Of a DNA stretch of 15,106 nucleotides, positions 1 to 7,613 are shown piece after piece. The stretch lies in NCBI GenBank assembly GCA_037190175.1, contig JBBCJM010000266.1, positions 1-15,106 of the forward strand, in the 5' to 3' direction. Origin of the DNA: JBBCJM01 sp037190175. Its GTDB lineage: Bacteria > Pseudomonadota > Alphaproteobacteria > Rhodobacterales > Rhodobacteraceae. The position numbers and the translations under genes are program-made. The stretch's first letter is position 1; the number at the start of each line of letters is the position of its first letter. The notes below the pieces were generated by a model. The model made no database searches, had not been told where the DNA came from, and saw only the letters and a list, made by a program, of their open reading frames with translations.

Positions 1-45
1 CGGCTTTCTTCGCTTGCGTTCCGCCACCGGCAGCGAAGAAAGCCG
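1..45 (-). terminator. Hairpin downstream of tamB, probable terminator
   Basis: A perfect 14-bp inverted repeat: CGGCTTTCTTCGCT at 1-14 and its reverse complement at 32-45, with a 17-nt loop. On the minus strand it begins 19 nt after the tamB stop codon, where an intrinsic terminator for the tamA-tamB operon would lie. The window starts at the base of the stem, so I cannot see whether a T-run follows on the minus strand. It could equally serve a gene converging from the left, or be a copy of a dispersed palindrome. Confidence 0.6.
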
Positions 46-64
46 GCAGGCTTGATGAGCGGCG

Positions 65-3000
65 TCAGTAATCCCGCTGGAGGAAGATCCCCACCCCCGC
101 CTCGCCCTCGGATCCCACATGGCCCTTCACCGTCACCCCGGGCCGGATGTCGAGGTTCAGGTTGATCCGGCTGCGGCCGCCCTGGTCCACCTCCACCTCG
201 GTATAGACGTTCTCCGAGATGTACTTGCCCGCCCGCAGCGTGGCGCCGCCCTGGCCGTCGGTCACGATGTCGAGGTCGTCCAGCCCGAAGCCCTTGCGCA
301 GCCGCCCGATGATCCCCTCGCCGCCGCGCCCGGCCAGCGTCGCCACCGCCGAGGCCAGCTGCGCCGCCTGCAGGGGCGAGATATTGTCGAGCCCGCGCCC
401 GAACAGGAGCCGCGCCAGCACCTCCTCCTCCGGCAGTTCGGGCGAGGAGGTGAAGCTGACCTCGGGCTGGGTGGCCGGGCCGGTGATGCGGACCGTGGTC
501 AGCACCCCGTCGCTGTCGTTGGTGGCGGCGATGTCCAGCACCGGGATCAGGTCGCCCTGCAGGTCCAGCCGCGCGGTGGTCAGCACCAGCCGCCGCCCGA
601 GGATGTCCAGCCGGCCGCGGATCAGCTCCAGCGCGCCCGAGGGCACCACGTTGGCGGTGGTCCCGCCCAGATGCACCTGGCCGCCCAGTTCGGCGTCGAG
701 CCCCCGGCCGCGCAGGAACACCCGCGCGGGGGCCGAGATCAGGATGTCCAGCGCTAAGGCCCCGCTGCCCCCCACCCCGGCGCCGGCGCCGTCGCCCAGC
801 AGCCCCGCCCGCCGGCGGGTGGCGCGCACCTCGGCCGGTTCGTTCACGTGCCGCATGTCGGGGATCTGCCCGCTGCCGGCGAGGCTGGCGTTGGGGACGT
901 GCAACTCCGTCTCGCGCAGGTCCACCCGGCCGGCGATCCGGCCGCCCCCGGTCAGCGGGCCGGAGACGCGCAGGCTGGCGTCCGCCGTGGTCTCGAAAAG
1001 CGTGGGGTCGCGCAGGGTGGCGCCGCTCAGCGTCACGCCCAGGTCGGAGGAGAAGGGGGCCGACAGCCCCACCTGCCCCGAGACCGCGACCTGCCCGCCG
1101 GAGGAGATCCCCGCCGTCGCCTGCACATTGGCCGACCCGCCGCCCAGGGTGGCCGTGGCCTCGACCCCCTCCAGCGCAAAGGGCAGGGCGGGGTCCGACA
1201 GCCGCCCGCCGCTCAAGCGCACCGGGCCGGACAGGGACGACAGCGCCAGGGGGCCGTTCAGCCCGAGGTCGAAGGACAGGCCCCCCTGCACCGCCCGGCT
1301 GCCCAGGAAGGCATTGGCCAGCCCCGCCTGCGCCGAACCCGCCAGCCGCAGATCCGCGCTGCCGAAGTTCGCGGCCACCCGGCCGCGGGCGGTGGCGTCG
1401 ATCTGCCCCGGCCCCTGCATCTGCACGTCGACCTGATACCCGGCACCGTCCTGCACCAGATCGCCGGTCAGCGTCAGCGGGCCGGGGAATTCGGGCACCA
1501 GCAGGGCGAGGTTGGCCAGCCGCCCGGTCAGCGCCACGCGGCGGATGTCGTCCTCGATCCGGCCGGTGGCGTCCAGCGTCACCTGCGGGTTGCGCAGTTC
1601 CGCCTCGTCGACCTGCACCACCCCGTCGCGCAGCCCCAGCGCCAGCCGCAGCGTGCTGTCCCCGGCCAGCAGCCGGTCGGCCTGCGTCTGCCCCAGCCGC
1701 AGGTCGCGGGCGGTGCCGTCCAGCGTCAGCCGCCCGTCCTGCGGCGTGCCGGTGAAGGCGGCGTCGGCCGAGACCGCGCCGCCATAGCCGCGGCCCAGCC
1801 GGGCGAGGTCGCTGATCCGCACCGTGGCGGTCAGGTCCGACCCCGCGGGGTCGTAGACGCCGGCGACCCGGGCCTCGGCCGCGGGGTTCAGCACCTCGGC
1901 CCGTTCGATGGCGATCCGCTCGCCCTGCCGCGTGAGTGCCAGATCCAGCGCGGTGTCGCCGGCCAGGAGCGCGTCCAGCTCCGCCCGCCCGGTGCGCAGC
2001 TCGCGCCCCGTGCCGGTCAGGGTCAGGCTGCCGTCCTCGGGCGTGCCGGTGAAGGTGGCGTCGGCGATCAGCTCGCCGGCGTAGTCCGGCCCCAGCCGCG
2101 ACAGGTCGGAAAGCCGCAGCGCCGCGGTCAGGTCCGATCCCGCGGGGTCGTAGAACCCGGTCACCCGGGCCTGCGCCTGCGGGTTCAGCACCTCGGCGCG
2201 TTCGATGGTGATCCGCTCGCCGGTGCGCGCCGCGGCGAGGTCCAGCGCGGTGTCGCCGGCCAGCAGCGCGTCCAGCTCCGCCTGCCCCAGCCGCAGGCTG
2301 CGCCCGGTGCCGCGCAGGGTGGCGCGCAGGCTTTCCGGCGTGCCGGTCAGCGTGGCCTGCCCGGAGATCCCCCCGGCATAGCTGCCGCCCAGCACGGTCA
2401 GGTCGGGGAAGTCGATCTCGGCCGTCAGGTCCGATCCCGCGGTGGCGATCCGCCCCTGCACCGCCAGCCGGGCCGGGCCGGCGACCAGCACCAGGTCGCG
2501 CAGCAGCGTCCCCGTCTCGTCCCGCCGGGCCGAGAGGTCGATCTGCGAGCGGCCGCGCAGCAGACCGTCGAGTTCGGCGATATCCACCGTCAGGTCCTGC
2601 CCCGAGACCTGCGCGGTCACGTCGAAGGCGCCGGTCAGCGGGCTGCCGGTGCCCTGCGCCGTCAGCCGCGCGGCGCCCGACAGCGGCCGGCCGGCAAGGC
2701 CGGAAAGGCGCGAGATGTCGTCGAACCCGCCCTGCATGTTGCCCGACAGGGTGAAGCCGGAGTTCAGCCCCTGCACCAGCCCGCGGGCGGTCAGGCCATA
2801 GCCCTGCCCGTCCAGCGCCAGTTCCCCGATCCGCAGCGCGTCGTCGCCCGACTGTTTCGAAAGCGTCAGCCGGCCCTGCACCTCGGGGCCCAGCGCGGCG
2901 GCCAGGTCAGGGTCGGTGGGGGCCAGCCCCTCGGCCGCAAAGCGGAAGGTGCCGCCGAACACCCCCGGCAGGCCCTGTCCGGCACGCGCCCCCATCCGGC

Positions 3001-4189
3001 CCGAGCCGGTCAGCCGCAGCCGGTCCAGCGCCAGGTCGTCGCGCGTCACCCCGGTCACGTCGAACCGCGCGGTCCAGGTGTCGCCCGCGGCGGCGTCATA
3101 GCTCACGTCGATCGCCGCGGCCTCGACCCGCATGTTCACGTCGGCCGCGAAGGGCAGGGCGACCGGCTGCCCCGAGGCCAGCCCCAGCCGCCCGGTCAGC
3201 GCCAGCCGCTGCGGCGTGCCGTCGCCGGCCACCACCGCCGCGCCCTCCAGCGTCAGCGCCTGGGCCGAGAGCGACAGCCGCTGCAGGTCCAGCCGCCCGT
3301 TGGCGTCGCGCACCCCGGCGACCGAGAGGCCGACCTCGGGACCGAAGAAGGCCGCCTGTTCGGGCAGGAACAGGGGCGCCAGGTCGCCCGAGAAATCCGC
3401 GGCGAAACTGCGCCCGCCATCGGCCGTGCCGCTCAGCGTAAACCGCCCCGCCAGCCGTGGCACCTCGTCGGTGGCCAGCGTCACCTCCGCGGCAAAGCCG
3501 GTCAGGGGGCCGGAGCCGCGCAGGGTCAGGCTGGCCGCGGGCCCCCCGGGCAGGTCCAGCATCGTGGCGGCGATCCCCCCCGGCCCCTCCACCGCGTCCA
3601 GCGACAGGACCAGCACGTTCGAGGCGTTGGAATAGCTGGCCTGAAGGTCGATCCGCCCCTCGGGCCCGTCGTCCAGCCGCAGGATCTGGATCGTGGTGCG
3701 CCCCTCGCCGTCGTCCAGCGTCATCGAGGCTTCCAGCGAGCCCTCCACCCGCTGGCCCACCACCGCGTCGCCCAGCACGATGCGGGTGGCGGCCAGCCGG
3801 CCGATGTTCACCGCCACCGGCAGGTCGGGCAGGGCGAAGGGCGCGGCCTCGGGCGAGGGCGTCGTGTCGCCCTGCGGCGGGCGGACCAGCACGATCTCCT
3901 GCGCCGAAAGCTCGTTGATCTGGATGTTGCCGCGCAGCACCTCCAGCCGGTTCCAGTCCAGCACCACGCCCGAGACGGTGATCCACACGCCTTCGGCATC
4001 GGCGATGGTCAGCCGGTCGATCTCGGCCCGCGAGGACAGCGCGCCGCGGAACCCCTCCACCCGCACCTCGCGCCCGGCGCCGGACAGGCTGTCCTCCAGC
4101 CAGCGGGTCAGCCGGCCGCGGTCGTCGTCCTGCGCGACCGCCGCGAAGGGCAGCCAGAGGGCGAGCGCGAAGGTCGCAAGGAACCGCAT
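65..4189 (-). CDS. tamB: TamB: translocation and assembly module inner-membrane/periplasmic component
   Basis: A 1374-residue protein of the TamB/DUF490 (AsmA-like) family, somewhat longer than E. coli TamB (about 1260). TamB spans the periplasm as a lipid-binding beta-rich rod and works with TamA in outer-membrane protein insertion and phospholipid transport. The N-terminus (MRFLATFALALWLPFAAVAQ) looks like a signal sequence, with a possible cleavage site after AVA at residue 19. The middle is low-complexity beta repeat rich in G, L, T, D and R, including a 99-residue tandem unit. The last roughly 350 residues carry the family's conserved end: RLLFGRGLDNISPLQAAQLA, then FGLDDLDI, a GKYISENVYTEVE segment and a terminal QRDY. 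I chose the ATG at 4189 because it overlaps the tamA stop in TGATG and gives the signal sequence; the longer open frame upstream lies inside tamA. Identity is very secure. Confidence 0.95.
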   Translation of the reverse strand: MRFLATFALALWLPFAAVAQDDDRGRLTRWLEDSLSGAGREVRVEGFRGALSSRAEIDRLTIADAEGVWITVSGVVLDWNRLEVLRGNIQINELSAQEIVLVRPPQGDTTPSPEAAPFALPDLPVAVNIGRLAATRIVLGDAVVGQRVEGSLEASMTLDDGEGRTTIQILRLDDGPEGRIDLQASYSNASNVLVLSLDAVEGPGGIAATMLDLPGGPAASLTLRGSGPLTGFAAEVTLATDEVPRLAGRFTLSGTADGGRSFAADFSGDLAPLFLPEQAAFFGPEVGLSVAGVRDANGRLDLQRLSLSAQALTLEGAAVVAGDGTPQRLALTGRLGLASGQPVALPFAADVNMRVEAAAIDVSYDAAAGDTWTARFDVTGVTRDDLALDRLRLTGSGRMGARAGQGLPGVFGGTFRFAAEGLAPTDPDLAAALGPEVQGRLTLSKQSGDDALRIGELALDGQGYGLTARGLVQGLNSGFTLSGNMQGGFDDISRLSGLAGRPLSGAARLTAQGTGSPLTGAFDVTAQVSGQDLTVDIAELDGLLRGRSQIDLSARRDETGTLLRDLVLVAGPARLAVQGRIATAGSDLTAEIDFPDLTVLGGSYAGGISGQATLTGTPESLRATLRGTGRSLRLGQAELDALLAGDTALDLAAARTGERITIERAEVLNPQAQARVTGFYDPAGSDLTAALRLSDLSRLGPDYAGELIADATFTGTPEDGSLTLTGTGRELRTGRAELDALLAGDTALDLALTRQGERIAIERAEVLNPAAEARVAGVYDPAGSDLTATVRISDLARLGRGYGGAVSADAAFTGTPQDGRLTLDGTARDLRLGQTQADRLLAGDSTLRLALGLRDGVVQVDEAELRNPQVTLDATGRIEDDIRRVALTGRLANLALLVPEFPGPLTLTGDLVQDGAGYQVDVQMQGPGQIDATARGRVAANFGSADLRLAGSAQAGLANAFLGSRAVQGGLSFDLGLNGPLALSSLSGPVRLSGGRLSDPALPFALEGVEATATLGGGSANVQATAGISSGGQVAVSGQVGLSAPFSSDLGVTLSGATLRDPTLFETTADASLRVSGPLTGGGRIAGRVDLRETELHVPNASLAGSGQIPDMRHVNEPAEVRATRRRAGLLGDGAGAGVGGSGALALDILISAPARVFLRGRGLDAELGGQVHLGGTTANVVPSGALELIRGRLDILGRRLVLTTARLDLQGDLIPVLDIAATNDSDGVLTTVRITGPATQPEVSFTSSPELPEEEVLARLLFGRGLDNISPLQAAQLASAVATLAGRGGEGIIGRLRKGFGLDDLDIVTDGQGGATLRAGKYISENVYTEVEVDQGGRSRINLNLDIRPGVTVKGHVGSEGEAGVGIFLQRDY
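1682..2572 (-). repeat. 99-residue tandem repeat inside tamB
   Basis: Three consecutive 297-bp units (2276-2572, 1979-2275, 1682-1978) with a partial fourth continuing below 1682. Equivalent bases, such as the TGTC of the LLAGD codons, fall at 2251, 1954 and 1657, exactly 297 bp apart. The protein unit starts LDALLAGDTALDL, continues through GERI.IERAEVLNP, YDPAGSDLTA and a DL..LG..Y.G stretch, and ends TGTP(E/Q)DG.LTL.GT.R.LR. The unit nearest the N-terminus is the most diverged (LDGLLRGRSQIDL start). The two central units remain very similar at the DNA level, which suggests recent duplication or gene conversion. Confidence 0.9.
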
Positions 4190-5985
4190 CAGAACGACTG
4201 CCCTATGCCCACGTAGATCTGCACGCCCTCGCCGGTGTCGCCGCTGACCGGGGCGGCCACGTCCAGCCGAATAGGGCCGATCCCGGTGTCGTAGCGCAGG
4301 CCGATCCCCGCGCCGGCGTGCGAGCCGCCGAGACTGTCGAAGAAGTCCAGGCCCCCCACATGGCCCCAGTCCACGAAGCCCACCACCCCGATGGTGTCGG
4401 TCACCCGCACCCGCGCCTCGACCGAGGCGGCCAGGAACGCCTGCCCGCCGATCTTGAAATCCGGCTGCAACTGCACCCCCAGCGACTGGTAGGGATGCCC
4501 GCGCACCGTGCCGCCGCCGCCGGAATAGAACAGGTACTGCCGCGGGGTCTCGATGAGGTTCGGCCCGAACACCGCGCCCGCCTGCCCGCGCGCGGCCAGC
4601 GTCACCCGGTCGCGCTGCCCGAAGCTGCGGTAGAACCGCGCGTCGGCCTTCACCCGCACCCCCGCCTCGGCGCCGCCGAAGCCCAGGAATGGCCGCACCT
4701 CCAGCGAGCCATAGCGCCCCTCGCGGGCGTCCAGCGGATCGTCGCGTTCCTCCCACACCCCCGACAGCGGGAAGGAGAGGTAGCGATAGGTATAGAGGCC
4801 GGTCACGTCCTCGACCCGCGACCAGTCGTAGTCCACCCCCGCGGTCCAGGTCAGCCGGCGCGAGGCATAGTTGGTCAGCAGGAGCCCGATGCTCGCCGTC
4901 TCGGCGATATAGTCCTCTTCCCGCAGCTTGGAGATCTCGAAGCGCAGCTGCCCGGTGGTGTCGGCGCGGATGTCGGCGGGGCGGTCCAGCGTGGCGCCCA
5001 AAATATAGTCCTCGCCGCTCGACTGCGCGCCGATCTGGCGCACCTCGCCATAGATCCGCAGCCGCTCGGCCCCGCCGAAGAGGTTGCGGTGCAGCCAGCT
5101 TCCGGTGACGGCGAGGCCGTCGAGGCTGGAAAGCTCCGCCCCGAAGGTGTAGCGGCGCGGCCGTTCCTCCACCAGCGCCAGCGAGACGCCCTGCAGGTCG
5201 GGGGCGGTGACGCTCTCGTCCTCCACCACCGAGACCGAGCGGAAGACGCCGGTGCGCCGCAGCCGCTCGGCCACCAGTTCCAGCGCCTCGGGGTTGAAGA
5301 CCTGACCCTCCGGGTAGCCGGCGATGGCCAGCACGCGGGACAGCCGCATCCGCTCGGTGCCGGTGACGCGCAGCGGGCCGAAGCGCAGCCGCGGGCCGGG
5401 GGCCAGGCCGATGTCGGCCGAGAGGGTGCGGCGGGCGTGGTCGGCCAGGATGTCCTGCCGCGCGACGCGGGCGCGGGCATGGCCCACCGCCCGCCAGCCG
5501 TCGATCCCGGCCTCGGCGGCACTGGCGATCAGCCCGCTTTCCGCCACCGCGCCGGGCACGAAGCCCTCGGGCAGTTCGGTGCCCTGGGCCAGCGGCGCCA
5601 CGCGGGTGCGGGCGAAGGCGAAGCGCGGCCCGGGCTCCACCCGCACGGCGACGGTGCCGATGCGGGGCGGCGTGTCGATGGGGGGGATATCGGCCGCCTC
5701 GCGCCCGTCGATGCGCACCGAGATGACGCCGGAGTAATAGCCATGCGCATAGAGCGTGCCCAGCAGTCGGCCGTATTCCGCCCGCGCCGCGGCGGCGATG
5801 TCCAGCGGCTGGGTGGTGTCGTCGGCCACCGCCGCGCGCAGGGCCGAGGCGGCGGCCAGCGCAGTGGCGAGTTCCCGGTCGGCCCCGGGGGTCTGGAAGA
5901 TCAGCTGGTCCAGCGCGAAGGCCGGCCCGCCCGCCAGCGCCGCCATGAGGGCCAGGCGCGCGATCCTCTGCCGTGTTGCCCCCAC
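4189..5985 (-). CDS. tamA: TamA: Omp85-family outer-membrane assembly factor
   Basis: Outer-membrane partner of TamB. With the GTG start at 5985 the protein has 598 residues, close to E. coli TamA (577). That start gives a clear signal peptide: basic TRQR, hydrophobic core, then cleavage after PAFA at residue 24. Residues of about 25-270 form the periplasmic POTRA region, including a PGPRFAFARTRV stretch and the final GVFRSVSVVEDE unit. The rest is the 16-strand barrel, with the Omp85 L6-loop motif VRGH at about 494 and a last strand ending in phenylalanine (IYVGIGQSF), the usual C-terminal barrel signal. A G-rich purine tract precedes the GTG. The alternative ATG at 5946 would remove the basic n-region. 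The stop overlaps the tamB start by one base, indicating translational coupling. The frame is open further upstream to 6099, but that part reads like intergenic DNA and contains the promoter. Confidence 0.92.
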   Translation of the reverse strand: MGATRQRIARLALMAALAGGPAFALDQLIFQTPGADRELATALAAASALRAAVADDTTQPLDIAAAARAEYGRLLGTLYAHGYYSGVISVRIDGREAADIPPIDTPPRIGTVAVRVEPGPRFAFARTRVAPLAQGTELPEGFVPGAVAESGLIASAAEAGIDGWRAVGHARARVARQDILADHARRTLSADIGLAPGPRLRFGPLRVTGTERMRLSRVLAIAGYPEGQVFNPEALELVAERLRRTGVFRSVSVVEDESVTAPDLQGVSLALVEERPRRYTFGAELSSLDGLAVTGSWLHRNLFGGAERLRIYGEVRQIGAQSSGEDYILGATLDRPADIRADTTGQLRFEISKLREEDYIAETASIGLLLTNYASRRLTWTAGVDYDWSRVEDVTGLYTYRYLSFPLSGVWEERDDPLDAREGRYGSLEVRPFLGFGGAEAGVRVKADARFYRSFGQRDRVTLAARGQAGAVFGPNLIETPRQYLFYSGGGGTVRGHPYQSLGVQLQPDFKIGGQAFLAASVEARVRVTDTIGVVGFVDWGHVGGLDFFDSLGGSHAGAGIGLRYDTGIGPIRLDVAAPVSGDTGEGVQIYVGIGQSF

Positions 5986-6015
5986 TCTCGCCCCCCCGAA
6001 ACGCGCCTTTTGCCG

Positions 6016-6044
6016 ACTATGGCACCGGCCCAATCGGGGAACAA
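6016..6044 (-). promoter_or_regulatory. Candidate sigma70-like promoter for tamA-tamB
   Basis: On the minus strand TTGTTC (6039-6044) is followed after 17 nt by CATAGT (6016-6021). This matches the -35 consensus at three positions and the -10 at four, with ideal spacing. Transcription would start near 6009, giving a leader of about 24 nt before the tamA GTG. No competing candidate stands out in the 121-bp gap between xylR and tamA, and I see no strong terminator after xylR, so some readthrough from xylR is possible. Confidence 0.45.
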
Positions 6045-6106
6045 TGCACAGCCCGCGAATGTGTTCCCGGGATCGTGAGAAACCGCCGACGGAGAGCACC
6101 GGCCCG

Positions 6107-7384
6107 CTACTGCGCCGCCACCTCGCGTCCGTCGCGGGGGACCGAGAGCAGGCGGTCGGTCAGTTCCGAGAGCGCCAAGGCCGCCGCGCCGTGGGCCCAG
6201 AGCAGGTCGCCCCAGGCGTGGATCTCGATGGGCGCGCGGGGGCGGCCGGTGTCGATGGCCAGCGCCTCCATCTCGGCCAGGGTGTCGGCGGCGTAGAGAT
6301 AGTCGAAGCGCATCCGCTCGCCCGACAGGATGATCAGCGCGGGGTCGAAGAGGTTGACGACATTGGACAATCCCACCGCCAGATACCGCCCGGCCCGGCG
6401 GAAGATCGACCGCGCCGCCGCATTGCCGGCCTTGGCGTGGTCGTAGAGGCTTTCCAGCAGCAGGTTGATCGGCATCTCGCGCGTCAGGTTCAGCGCCGTG
6501 GTCGCCTCGCGCGCCAGCGCATAGTCGGCGACATAGGCCTCCAGGCAGCCGCGCTGGCCGCAGCGGCAGAGCGCGCCGTCGAGCTGCACCTTGGTATGGC
6601 CCAGTTCCATCCCCAGCCCCTTGGCGCCGCGGTAGACCCGGTGGTTGACCACCAGCCCCATGCCCACCCCGTGCTCGATGGTGACCACGGCGAAGTCGGC
6701 CAGCCGCCGGCCGGCCCCGAACCACAGCTCCGCCATCGCCACCAGGTTGGCGTCGTTGTCGATGGCGACCGGCACCCCCAGCCGGGCCTGCACCGCCTGC
6801 GCCAGCGGCACGCCCCGGTCGGTGAGGGTGGAGGACCACAGCACCATCCCCCCCCCGCAGTCGACGAAGCCCGGCACGCCGATGCCCACGCCCGAGAGCT
6901 CCGCGCGCCCCACCCCGGCCTTGGCGCAGAGCCGGTCGAGCAGGGTCTCGATCGCCTCCAGCATCCCGGGCAGCGACATCGGGCCGGGGCGGCGGGGGAT
7001 CACGTCGTCGGCGATCAGCCGGCCGGCGAAGTCCACGATCACCGCGGTATGCTCGCGGTCCGACAGCTTCATGCCGGCCACGCGATAGGCCGCGGCCCGC
7101 ACCCCCAGCGCCTGCGCCGGGCGACCGCGGCCCTGGGCGTCGTCGCGCGGCGCGGTGGTCTCCTCGATCAGCCCGGCCTCGATCAGTTCCGAGGTGGCGG
7201 TGGTGACCGAGGCGGGGCTGACGGCCAGGTCGCGGGCCACCTGGGCGCGGGCCACGGTGCCCGCCGCCCGCACCCGCTCGAACACCTGCTGGCGCAGCGG
7301 GCGCAGCGAATCGGAGAGCGGCGGTATGACCGGGCCGCAGCCCAGAGCCGCATCGGGGGCCCGCGTCTTTCGCACTTGCGGCAT
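6107..7384 (-). CDS. xylR: ROK-family transcriptional regulator, probable xylose repressor XylR
   Basis: A 425-residue regulator of the NagC/Mlc/XylR (ROK) type. Residues of about 25-80 form a winged helix-turn-helix (ARAQVARDLAVSPASVTTATSELIEAG). The ROK domain follows, with GIGVPGF (about 167-173), AIDNDAN (207-213) and the zinc-binding cluster H263, C273, C275, C280 in the motif GH...CRCGQRGCLE. The phosphate-binding DxGxT loop of ROK sugar kinases is replaced by VAGMKLSDREHT, as expected for a repressor and not a kinase. The ATG at 7384 has a good Shine-Dalgarno, GGAAGG, nine bases upstream. It diverges from xylF, so it most likely represses the xyl operon until xylose binds, and probably itself. 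The ligand is inferred from the neighbourhood. Confidence 0.9.
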   Translation of the reverse strand: MPQVRKTRAPDAALGCGPVIPPLSDSLRPLRQQVFERVRAAGTVARAQVARDLAVSPASVTTATSELIEAGLIEETTAPRDDAQGRGRPAQALGVRAAAYRVAGMKLSDREHTAVIVDFAGRLIADDVIPRRPGPMSLPGMLEAIETLLDRLCAKAGVGRAELSGVGIGVPGFVDCGGGMVLWSSTLTDRGVPLAQAVQARLGVPVAIDNDANLVAMAELWFGAGRRLADFAVVTIEHGVGMGLVVNHRVYRGAKGLGMELGHTKVQLDGALCRCGQRGCLEAYVADYALAREATTALNLTREMPINLLLESLYDHAKAGNAAARSIFRRAGRYLAVGLSNVVNLFDPALIILSGERMRFDYLYAADTLAEMEALAIDTGRPRAPIEIHAWGDLLWAHGAAALALSELTDRLLSVPRDGREVAAQ

Positions 7385-7385
7385 T

Positions 7386-7411
7386 TTTATTCGCCTTCCG
7401 AACTAAAGATA
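7386..7411. promoter_or_regulatory. Candidate XylR operator at the xylR start
   Basis: An AT-rich element overlapping the xylR ribosome-binding site. TTTATTCG (7386-7393) faces an imperfect complement CGAACTAAA (7399-7407), and AACTAAAGATA (7401-7411) matches AACTGAAAATA at 7524-7534 in 9 of 11 positions. Binding here would give autorepression of xylR. The inference comes from symmetry, repetition and the AT content, which contrasts with the GC-rich surroundings. Its arm spacing (about 8 nt) differs from that of the second site (4 nt), so the two may not be equivalent. Confidence 0.35.
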
Positions 7412-7435
7412 CCCGCAGCCTGCCGCCAACCCGTT

Positions 7436-7446
7436 TGCATCATGCA
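7436..7446. promoter_or_regulatory. Palindrome TGCATCATGCA in the divergent intergenic region
   Basis: An exact 11-bp palindrome (TGCAT-C-ATGCA) near the middle of the 229-bp gap between xylR and xylF. It is followed by GCAC-GGATT-GTGC (7444-7456), which overlaps it. Either could be a site for a second regulator or part of the xylR leader. I have no specific factor to assign. Confidence 0.2.
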
Positions 7447-7511
7447 CGGATTGTGCCGCAAGGCAGCGAAACATCGGCCTTTCCCTGACCTTCCCATGGT
7501 CTCACGTTTTC

Positions 7512-7531
7512 TTTTTGTTTGACAACTGAAA
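7512..7531 (+). promoter_or_regulatory. Candidate xyl operator and -35 element upstream of xylF
   Basis: TTTTTGTTTGACAACTGAAA is an imperfect palindrome centred at 7521.5: 6 of 8 arm positions pair across a TGAC spacer, with core GTT-TGAC-AAC. It contains TTGACA (7519-7524), a perfect -35 hexamer. The -10 about 17 nt further on (around 7542-7547) is poor. The GTTTG...CAAC core resembles, from memory, the operators of xylose repressors of the ROK family in Bacillus. A repressor here would cover the -35 region of the xyl operon. Confidence 0.4.
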
Positions 7532-7600
7532 ATAATAGGGTCACCTTTTTGCCGTACCGGCCATGCCGGACCGGCCTGCGCGGAGAGGCGGGCCGTCACC

Positions 7601-7607
7601 AGGGAGG
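7601..7607 (+). promoter_or_regulatory. Ribosome-binding site of xylF
   Basis: AGGGAGG lies six bases before the ATG at 7614. It fixes that ATG as the start in preference to an in-frame upstream ATG at 7563, which has no such site and would place about 17 extra residues in front of the signal peptide. Confidence 0.75.
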
Positions 7608-7613
7608 TTACAC

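Noticed and set aside
848..4216. A plus-strand open frame of more than 1100 codons opposite tamB
   Set aside because: It is a shadow of tamB in GC-rich DNA: composition is dominated by Gln, Arg, Pro, Gly and His, no domain is recognisable, and the minus-strand frame is unmistakably TamB.
4190..4756. N-terminal extension of TamB by 189 residues
   Set aside because: It lies within the barrel-coding part of tamA and reads as Arg/Gly-rich noise. The ATG at 4189 gives a signal sequence and a coupled overlap.
4318..6078. A plus-strand open frame of 586 codons opposite tamA
   Set aside because: Same shadow effect: low-complexity His/Gln/Arg/Pro sequence without motifs, while the minus strand encodes a clear Omp85 protein.
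7563..7613. In-frame ATG at 7563 as the xylF start
   Set aside because: It lacks a ribosome-binding site and adds a charged, proline-rich stretch before the signal peptide.
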